DNA from: Arctopsyche grandis
Taxonomy: Eukaryota > Arthropoda > Insecta > Trichoptera > Hydropsychidae
Direction: 5' to 3'
Assembly: GCF_051622035.1 (NCBI RefSeq)
Contig: NC_135359.1
Coordinates: forward strand, 21,424,001-21,488,000
Length of the DNA stretch: 64,000 nt
The notes under the pieces are model-generated. The model was not told the DNA's origin, did not search any database, and saw only the letters and a list, made by a program, of their open reading frames with translations. The translations under genes and the position numbers were made by a program. The first letter of the stretch is position 1. Each line of letters starts with the position of its first letter. Positions 56,456-64,000 of the stretch are shown piece after piece.

Positions 56456-59006
56456 TCAGTGCCAATGGCCCGGGATCCTGAACGAATAATCTGCAATGGG
56501 AATGTTCTGTCAAAAAAAAATATCAAAAATGGCGTTAGGATACAATAATACAATATGTACATAACAAAATTACTGCTACATCAATTCCTTTTTCCCCACC
56601 ATTATTCAACTTTTTTTTTTTCTAAATCTTATTACACAAGTAATTATATTAAATGTACAACTATGACCATCCATTTTCAATTGAATATTAATTTAGTTTA
56701 TTAGTAAAATAATTTATACAACGAACTGACCTTACTTTGTCTGATGGCCTCAATGGAACACCACTGTGCAAAAACGTGTCTGCTGTCATCGGACTCATTC
56801 TTGATGCTCCTGAATATAAAATAAAACTCGTTAATAAATAAACTCATGACAGGTAATATGTATAGATGGAGTGTATGAGAACAATTATGATGGTTGCTTC
56901 GTATCAATCAAAATTGGAGCTCGCTTATTAATTCATATAACTGTATTTTTTAGTCAATTACTAAAATATACATATGTATATGATATTTACATACTAGTAG
57001 CGCACAGCCTTACTTGCGTGTGCGCAAGCAGGATACAAGGGGAACAGGGTTCCCGGAAAGATGTACTAAATTCCATTGAATAGTAGCGCAGTTTCGAGAA
57101 GTCATAATTTTCAAAGGTGCTCAAAAATAACTTATGCAATAGAATTCCACAAATAAAAGGTTAGCACCCTCGGATAACACACAAATACCCGTTGAAGCTT
57201 TTTTGTGGAATTCTATTGCGTTAGTTCTCCTTGGACATCTTTGAAAGTTTGGATGTCTCGAGAGTGCAACTATCTCGAGTGCATTTTTCCGGTCACCGGG
57301 GGGGGGGGGGGAACAGGTGACGTCATACCGAGTCCCCTTGTATCCTACTCGCACACACGTAAGTAAGGCTGTGTGACAAAAACAGAGAATTTCACCGCAC
57401 GCCACTGGTACATACATATATAAGTATAATCAGTCGATAGAATATCTTTCGATAGTTTTCGAAAGCTTTTTCTAAAGGTTGTGGCTATTTGCAGGTACTA
57501 TATCTGCGACAGGTGCAAAGCCTTCTGCGCATGTGCGTGAACTGTCACCGTCAGCGTGTTTACTGTTAAAATTTTGTTCTAAACCTCTTAAAATTTAGTT
57601 AGAACTCCTATACCTGCAAATAGCCACACCTTTTCTAAATTATAAACATAGTAGTTATAAAGATTTGAAAGTGAAAAAAATGAATATCAAAAATTAGGGG
57701 ATGAGAAGAAACTGATAAATATGTATATAAATATACAAGACTAGATCATTTAATAATATGGAATACTAGTGTCTTTACCCGGCTTCGCTCGGTATTTGTA
57801 ATATAAACCGCTTAAACATGGCCAATCTAATAGTAAACATTTTATTAAATTTATTTCAATGGTTTTATTTTATTTAAATTTATTTGAATATTCATTTGCT
57901 TTTTTATTAAACTGAGCGTCACGGACTCTACGAACCAAACAAACAAACATACATACATACATACATATAAAGTCGCTTTCGAAATTATATATTGGAGTCT
58001 AACAATTTTGATGGGGCGTGGCAAAAAAAAATTGAACCTCGGTTGGGTTCTGCCAGTTGTGTATGTAGATAAAAAAAAAAAACACGCATCAAGGTAGCAT
58101 CCTTTGTCTCGGATATGACTTTGTCCTATTGTGACGTACATACATACATAAATACATTGAGTAAATTGAGTTGAACGTTTGTGTTCTTGGGGGTCATTAC
58201 GTGCATCCCTTCTCAAAGGGAGACATTTAATAGTGTCCGAAGAGGATACCCTTGTGGAGAATATATGCGGTCGAATATAACATCGGTTTACCGTTGCATC
58301 CATTAGACAGTCCGATTTACATAAGATCGACTTTGGAATTTTTTTAAATAAGTCAAACCACATAATGTACGACAAACATAAATAATAGGTGGATTTAATT
58401 TCAAATTTCAAATGACAGTTTCCATCAGTCGGAAGACAAGACACTTACTTTTTAAAGAAAATTTTACTTATGTGTAAAACCACGCAAAAAGTTGTATAAG
58501 AATAAATGCCAACGTGATGAATAATTTATATTCTGAAAGGGAATTGTTTATTTTTAATTTATTTTCAAAGTATTTTCATTACATCTGGGTTTCGTCCATA
58601 GTAACAGAAATAAAAAGCATAAAAAATTTGGCAAGAAATTGTATTATATATGTATGTAAAAATAAAATAATTTCCGGTTAATTTGTTACATTTAAGAAAA
58701 TATGAATTATAAAGATATAGATATTATTCATACTTTAAACGAGACTGAAATTACAATAGCACAACAAAAAGCGACAATTTCCGTTAAATTTCACGTGCTT
58801 TTGTGCCTCATTCTTACGTTTATTTGTAAAAAATATAATAAATAAGTACCTAAACACAACTGAAATGAACGAATCATTTTAAAAATTTATATGGCTTAAT
58901 AATAAAACTCTGCACTTACCGAACTGCTGTATTTGCTGATCATCAGCTAAACCCGTCAGACTGTCGCGTAAACCTTTGAAGTAATCTTCGACGTTACTCA
59001 AAACTC
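56456..59006 (-). CDS. Candidate minus-strand gene, three 3' exons, unknown family
   Basis: Three exons with good splice signals join in phase on the minus strand. Exon 58920-59006 (acceptor CTTTATAG, donor G|GTAAGT) reads VLSNVEDYFKGLRDSLTGL then ADDQQIQQF. Exon 56736-56809 (acceptor TATATTCAG, donor GTAAGG) reads GASRMSPMTADTFLHSG then VPLRPSDK. Terminal exon 56456-56506 reads NIPIADYSFRIPGHWH and stops. An alternative acceptor 16 bp further in would give IIRSGSRAIGTERG instead. The first exon has only one open frame. I do not recognise the protein. Upstream exons must lie beyond 59.0 kb. All three exons are GC-richer than their flanks. It converges tail-to-tail with srGAP. Confidence 0.5.
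56995..57407. mobile_element. hAT-like MITE
   Basis: The right end CGCCACTG (CAGTGGCG inverted, a typical hAT end) is mirrored by a decayed TAGTAGCG at the left. A longer inner inverted repeat follows (CACAGCCTTACTTGCGTGTG, then GGATACAAGGGGA on each side). Flanks TTACATAC (56987) and GTACATAC (57408) match at 7 of 8 bases, the hAT target length. A G13 run sits at 57299. No transposase ORF. It lies in an intron of the minus-strand candidate gene. Confidence 0.7.
57477..57630. mobile_element. 154 bp MITE with 9 bp target duplication
   Basis: Ends GGTTGTGGCTATTTGCAGGT and ACCTGCAAATAGCCACACC are inverted over 20 bp with one mismatch and are flanked by TTTTCTAAA (57468-57476, 57631-57639). The interior is GC-rich (TGCGCATGTGCGTG). 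No coding capacity. Confidence 0.8.
57640..58919. other. Intronic DNA with an interspersed repeat at 57765-57965
   Basis: At 57765 TACTAGTGTCTTTACCCGGC begins a repeat of the type whose other members start CTAGCTGAACCC at 60750 and 61083. It ends in a CAAACAAACATACATAC run near 57965. A 197-codon minus-strand frame (57851-58444) has no domain and I treat it as chance. Confidence 0.45.
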
Positions 59007-59645
59007 CTATAAAGATCGGAAAAATACAATTAAGCATGATTTAATGCATAATGTTTCCAGCAAGTTGATTCGTAGACATTAACTGCAGTGTAAAAAGTCA
59101 AGTGAAGGAAAGTATCCTTTTAATGTTTTCCGAAATAGGTACTAAAACGGCCAATACTATGAGAAAAAGGCTACATATTGAAATTAACGTTACGTCTTCC
59201 CAAACATTGAAGTGTAATTTGTTGGTTTGCCCCAGTCGTAATGGTTTATTTCGTTTTTGTTTATCTTGGTGTTTGTGTCGACGTAAATGTCTTGGGGTGA
59301 AACGAGGAGGTGATGGTTGAATGGGGAGCTGCGGTGACACTGACACATCGACTTGATATATTCTAATTATGTATTCAGTTTCGAAAATGTCTCGAATTTA
59401 AAACGAGATCGAACTCTCGAATACGCAATACGACATGAAACAATTTTAAACAAATTCGACATTTTTTAGTAAGAGGAAAAAATAAAAATAATACAAATTT
59501 ACTTTTGGAAAAACAAACATTGTTTCCGAAGCCAATATTACAAATGAAAAAGACAATAATGTGACTACTAGTAGTGGGTATATAAAATAGCTGAACCTAC
59601 CGTTCACCATGTTTCTATTCCTTGACATATGATACATTTATTTAT
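59007..59645. other. Unassigned; overlapping ORFs at 59100-59346
   Basis: Two minus-strand frames are open over 59098-59346, one with a hydrophobic membrane-like segment but no ATG, the other ATG-initiated. Neither joins in phase with the exon at 58920-59006, so I do not annotate a CDS. Confidence 0.35.
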
Positions 59646-59765
59646 TTATTTTTTACATACATATACATATACCAGGAAGGCCCTACAGGTAAACCCCAAT
59701 GCGCCTTCCTGGCCAATTACAAATAATGCAGCATTTTTATTATACAAATCTGCTTTAGGTCCAGT
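59646..59765 (-). mobile_element. SINE 3' fragment, minus strand
   Basis: TATACCAGGAAGGCCCTACA, AACCCCAATGCGCCTTCCTG and TGCAGCATTTTTATTATACA are the reverse complement of the 3' part of the SINE at 44147-44650. Confidence 0.65.
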
Positions 59766-60014
59766 GCCGGTTTCAGGGTGCCACACGATGCGTCAAAGGC
59801 GCTCTAAAATTTTAAATTAGAGCGCCAAAAGCCATACAAAATTTTAGATTAGAGCGCTAAAGGTGAAATCTTTTTCTAAGGGTGCTTAGAAAAAATTGCC
59901 CGAGGGCGCCATTGGGTGTAAGGCCGGCACTGTTTAGGTCATCGGCTTTAGAGAGTCTTTAATTAATATTATGTATTAAATGTATTATGAGCATTTATAA
60001 GAATTGTAAATAGG

Positions 60015-60140
60015 TTTTTGAGCTCTTTTTCCTATTATGCTGTAGATTAACATTATAATAATGTAATACTATGATTACTAACCAAATTAAATTAAATTGT
60101 AAAATAGAAAATGATCAGTAGCTATTAAAATAGATATAAG
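60015..60140 (+). repeat. Interspersed repeat of unknown type, copy 2
   Basis: Matches 44775-44985 from TTTTTGAGCTCTTTTTCCTA to AAAATAGATATAAG, where hairpin copy D begins. Confidence 0.65.
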
Positions 60141-60260
60141 TAGGACCGGAATCGCGCCGTCTATTGTTCCATTATTGTAAATGCTTTGTAAAAAAGGTTC
60201 GGCAAACCTTTAACAATGCATTTACAACATGTGAACAATGAACAGCGCGCTCTAGGTCCG
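60141..60260. mobile_element. Hairpin MITE, copy D (inverted orientation)
   Basis: Opposite orientation to the other four copies: the centre reads AAAGGTTCGGCAAACCTTT, with TGTAAATGC and GCATTTACA arms and ATTGTTCC / GTGAACAAT outer arms. The left edge is set by the break in the host repeat at 60140. Confidence 0.75.
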
Positions 60261-60748
60261 CTCTTTAGTAATAATGGACATTTGACAGATTAAATAAGGT
60301 GATCGTATCGAATGTATTTGATGAAAGTTTCACAATGTATTATTACATTTTTAAATCACGTTTAGTAAGTGTTGTATTCCACCAACGTTGTAACGTTTAA
60401 ATATATATGTATGTAACGTTTAAAATATAAAAAGAAGTATCGAAAATCTCGTTAATGGTAAACACGGCCTTTTAATATGAATCGATATAAAGTTTCAGGT
60501 CATTTTCAAACTGAAATTATGAATTGATTACTTTTTAATAGAAACAAAGTTTGTAAACTCGTTATACCGTAGAATAATTAGAGCCAGATTAAATAGCAAT
60601 AAAAATATCTATATTGGTTGAAAGTCTAATCAAAATGCAAATATGTAATGTTGCATAGGCGTTAAATTAAAAAATATACAAATACAAACATATACATATC
60701 TTCGTTGTAACTCTATTCAGTTTACGAAATACATATTTTATAATATTA
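60261..60748. other. No gene seen
   Basis: AT-rich spacer; nothing recognised. Confidence 0.5.
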
Positions 60749-61077
60749 CTAGCTGAACCCTGCATGCGTTGCAATGCCACAATAACGCATGCAATTCTCG
60801 TTCCCGTTCTCGTTCCCTTTCCCGTTCTCGTTCCCGTTCCCGTTCCCATTTTTCGGAACCACGCAGGCAGCGAACACCCTGGTCGCGACGCGAAAACATT
60901 TGAAATTATACCGAATGACACTCATTCCCGTTTCCCGTTTCCGTTCCCGTTTTTTTTTCACAGTAATCTTCCCGGACATGCATACAACAAATCCTGAAAG
61001 TTTCATCGTAATCGCTTCAGTGGCTTAGGAGCCTATTCGAGACACACACACACACAGACATTCATTTTTATATATAT
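60749..61077 (+). repeat. CTAGCTGAACCC repeat, first copy
   Basis: Starts CTAGCTGAACCCTGCATGCG and ends in AGGAGCCTATTCGAGACAC, an (AC)n run and ATATATATAGAC. It carries an expanded (CGTTCC)n hexamer block at 60797-60848. It resembles the short interspersed 3' ends widespread in insect genomes. Confidence 0.65.
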
Positions 61078-61082
61078 ATAGA

Positions 61083-61345
61083 CTAGCTGAACCCGGCATG
61101 CGTTGCAATGCCACAATAACGCATGCAATTCCCGTTCCCGTTCCCATTTGTCGGAAAAACACAGGCAGCGAACACGTTGCAATGACACTCATTCCCGTTT
61201 TTGGGCGATTTTTTTTCACAGTAATCTTCCCGAACATTCATACAACAAATCCTGAAAATTCCATCGTAGTCGGTTCAGTGATTTAGGAGCCTATTCGAGA
61301 CACACAGACAGACAGACATTCATTTTTACAAACATACATATAGAT
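61083..61345 (+). repeat. CTAGCTGAACCC repeat, second copy
   Basis: A tandem neighbour of the first copy, same orientation, starting CTAGCTGAACCCGGCATGCG and ending CGAGACACACAGACAGACAG. It has only about three CGTTCC units, so most of the length difference is hexamer expansion. Confidence 0.65.
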
Positions 61346-62198
61346 ATGTCTATATGCTAAACTTGACCAATGTTTCGAGGAAATACTTTCAAAAAAGATC
61401 TCTCGGAATATGTTTCTACGTCGAGTAGGTATTATTCAAAAATAATATTTTTTTATAAAATATACATATTTGTCGGTTTTCGTATCATCTAATTTGAATA
61501 TTCATAATATATGTATATGTAAGCTGAAACATCGCAAGATCCAATATTGACAATTTAAGCCAAAGTTAAAGACGGAAAATCCTCGCATTCCTATTCCATA
61601 TTCTAATACCTTCTGTATTAAATACAAATAACAATTCAAGGGGAGTAAATTAATCCTTTCGTACCGACACCAGTTCAAACATGTTTTAATTACATTTTAT
61701 TTCTGTGTTCGCGAATCCTCTCACAATCGAAAGAAGTTTTCCCATTAGCCGTTTCAACGACGACGCACGCAAAAGTCCGACAAACGCGGTCGCACCAATT
61801 AATTATTATCATTAAATCGTGGACCACGACAAGTGTGAAAAACGACTGTTGGCTACCTCTGGACATTCACCGAAACCCTATTAAACCCCATGGAAGTGCA
61901 ATTGTGTGCGTGGGTCAGCGAAAACACCCGCATCAATTCCGAGAATTTCGGTAAAAATAAAATAAAAAAAATAAAGTTTTTTATCGCTCAATTACGAATT
62001 TAAGTGCGTTTGCTTTGTTCTGATCGAGTTTACTTTTCGCCGGTTCCAATGAACGTACATACGAGTATAAGAATACTTCCGGTACTGATCGAAAATTACG
62101 AATTCATTTCATAAGTGATCACTTTGTGGTCAAACTATCTATATTTTATTGAATTTCTTGTTAAATTGGTAAAAATTATAAAATTAGGTATACTAAAT
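61346..62198. other. No gene seen; GC-richer island at 61680-61960
   Basis: The island is CpG-rich (ACGACGACGCACGC, CAAACGCGGTCGCACC) and lies upstream of the minus-strand candidate gene. It could be a promoter or leader exon; no ORF supports coding. Confidence 0.35.
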
Positions 62199-62455
62199 GT
62201 GAGCCGTTATATTTGAAAGTGGCGGAAGTCCAATTTTCAGTTCTAAAAACACTACTTCAATTTGACTTAATTCAAAAATCACTTTTTTAAATTCGATATG
62301 TCCAGAATCTCGGAAAAGCAGAATAAATTTATTACAGCCTACCAGTATTTTTAAATATTGTAAAAATATAAAAATTGCATTTAGGTAATGTTTCGCAAGA
62401 TATTTCTCGAAATGAATAAAAGTGGACTTATGAAACTTTCAAAAATATCGGCTCA
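62199..62455. mobile_element. TGAGCCG inverted-repeat MITE, copy 2
   Basis: The left end TGAGCCGTTATATTTGAAAG, followed by TGGCGGAAGTCCA, is mirrored at the right by TGGACTTATGAAACTTTC and AAAAATATCGGCTCA, an inverted repeat of about 33 bp. No ORF. Target duplication unclear. Confidence 0.7.
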
Positions 62456-62655
62456 TACATCTATGTATGTACATCGTTATGTAATAAACTAACCTGCTTG
62501 TTCATAAAATGAATTTAATAATAAATACATTATATTATATAATATTTATATTTATAAACTAATCTTCAAAAATTGGGTATTTGCATGAATAAAGGTCCAT
62601 TTATATTATTTAGACCCACTATTCAGTACTGCACGGCAACAGCTCGTCACTAAAT

Positions 62656-62776
62656 CCCGGATAAACAGGGTGCCGTTCATTGTTCAAATGTTGTAAATGC
62701 ATTGTTAAAGGTTTGCCGAACCTTTTTTACAAAGCATCTACAACAATTGAACAATGAGCAGCGCGTTTTGGATCCG
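62656..62776. mobile_element. Hairpin MITE, copy E
   Basis: CCGGATAAACAGGGTGCCG, ATTGTTCAAATG, TTGTAAATGCATTGTT, the AAAGGTTTGCCGAACCTTT centre, GCATCTACAACAATTGAAC and a GGATCCG end. One of the best-preserved hairpins. Confidence 0.75.
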
Positions 62777-63787
62777 TACTCTACACAACACAGCACAGAC
62801 TGCACGGGAAATACTAGTTTTTTGTTCATACTATACAGCATCACTCATTTTCGGCACGTTCGTGCTTGTTTTGAACTAGTGCAAGGAAAAATCGGCTTAC
62901 ATATGTATGTATACATTACAGACAGCGAAGATATTGTCATAATATGACGTTTCCCAAAATATTCATATGCACATAGCAACACTATCTTCAGTACTGCTGT
63001 TTACGTGCAGTTGCCGATTTGAGCTGTGCTGGTATAAACGAACCTTAATTGGTATAAAACATTCAGTGGAAACTTCGCAAATTTATAAATAAACACTAAA
63101 GGATCCATAAAAATAAAGAGAAAAATTAAATTAATGTAATTAAACTTTAGCACTTTGTAATCAGTACTTAGTTCGAAGCGAAAATATTTGAAACAATATA
63201 TTATATATATGTATGTTACATTGTACAATATATGAATACGAAAACAATTCTCCTGGATCGTTAATCGTTTATATAATTCTGTTATCAATCCAATAATGTG
63301 AAAAGTGTTTTCATTCGTCGTACAACACAGCGTGAAGTATAAGTATGATGAGAAGAAAATTGCATATTCTTACACTTCAGGGTGTCTTTGTAATTTCCAC
63401 AAGGCAATCGGTAAAAGCACCTTTTCTCAGAATTATTATAGAATCAATTTCTGCTAACTCACATTATTCGACGTGAAAATTCGACACAAAACGATGGTCG
63501 GTACTAGTCTAAATGTATAAATAGAATATTTGAATCAATTCTAGGAATATTTTCACCCATTTTAAAATACGATACGTACATTCAAACATTACGAACAAAC
63601 ACATTATAAATGTAGTAGATGTATCGTTATTGATATATGTACGAGTGGCCTGTGTCCACATATTTGTGCACTCGGTAAAATATCGCAATTCAGATCAACG
63701 GAATTATTAATAATTTAAAATTTAATAAATTTCGTTTTTGTCGTGATATTCTTTTGTTTTTGGTCATGCGAACAAAGTGATATGCCG
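62777..63787. other. No gene seen
   Basis: AT-rich; nothing recognised. Confidence 0.5.
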
Positions 63788-63900
63788 CGTCTCTTTCCAT
63801 GATATACGATTCCAAGGGGAGAAAGAGCATAGTGAGTAATTCGTAAGCACTCGCCAAGCTTCGTCTCTTTCCACTATATACGATTCCAAGGGGAGAAAGA
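63788..63900 (+). repeat. 74 bp-period direct duplication
   Basis: CGTCTCTTTCCATGATATAC with GATTCCAAGGGGAGAAAGA at 63788 recurs with one or two differences at 63862. The spacer between the two blocks is unrelated to the repeated part. Confidence 0.8.
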
Positions 63901-64000
63901 CGGACGGAGCATGGTGTTTATTATATAAGATATGCAGCTTTGAACAAATGAATAAGTAACATATTTGAATTTAATTAAATTTTAAAAATAAGAAATTCTA
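63901..64000. other. Window end, nothing seen
   Basis: AT-rich sequence without recognisable features. Confidence 0.5.

Noticed and set aside
57851..58444. A 197-codon minus-strand frame.
   Set aside because: It runs through a microsatellite-like CATACATAC block encoding a YVCMYVCL stretch and a repeat end; no domain.
59098..59346. Minus-strand frame with a basic segment followed by a membrane-like stretch.
   Set aside because: No ATG; a second frame in the same place is also open. Neither fits the phase of the next exon at 58920-59006.

Overview
The window is AT-rich animal nuclear DNA, almost certainly from an insect. Short AT-rich introns with GT/AG borders interrupt a conserved metazoan signalling gene. 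The remaining sequence is a mosaic of small DNA-transposon derivatives (Tc1/mariner-, hAT-, Harbinger- and foldback-type), LINE 3' ends and a tRNA-derived SINE. I cannot fix the insect order from sequence alone. No rRNA, functional tRNA, CRISPR or bacterial-type feature is visible.

The one gene I can identify with confidence is a plus-strand SLIT-ROBO Rho GTPase-activating protein (srGAP). A GC-rich first coding exon with a near-ideal Kozak ATG lies at 14866-14941. A 30.5 kb intron follows, then twenty closely spaced exons from 45415 to 52250. The 21 exons sum to 3285 bases, which is 1094 codons plus a stop, and every splice phase agrees. The protein has an extended F-BAR domain (about residues 26-500) and a RhoGAP domain (about 535-745, arginine finger Arg578). 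An acidic, Ser/Pro-rich tail follows, and the SH3 domain found in vertebrate srGAPs is not encoded at the expected place. About 3.3 kb of AT-rich sequence after the stop is a plausible 3' UTR. It converges on a candidate minus-strand gene, of which I see three phase-compatible 3' exons (58920-59006, 56736-56809, 56456-56506) but no recognisable family.

Region by region: 1-14.8 kb is upstream DNA with a LINE 3' end, a SINE, a Harbinger-like MITE, a Tc1-type MITE and a GC-rich island near 12.1 kb. The srGAP first intron (14.9-45.4 kb) holds most of the unusual structures: a 419 bp foldback with an 8 bp target duplication, a 1661 bp Tc1-like element made into a head-to-head palindrome, LINE fragments, GC-rich islands that may be regulatory, and a 116-residue minus-strand ORF with coding-like composition. 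The 45.4-52.3 kb block is compact and nearly repeat-free. From 56 to 64 kb repeats return: two small elements with clear target duplications, two adjacent copies of one interspersed repeat, and further copies of a 120 bp hairpin element.

That hairpin element has at least five copies in the window, in both orientations. The most distinctive signals overall are the palindromic element structures, not a new protein system.
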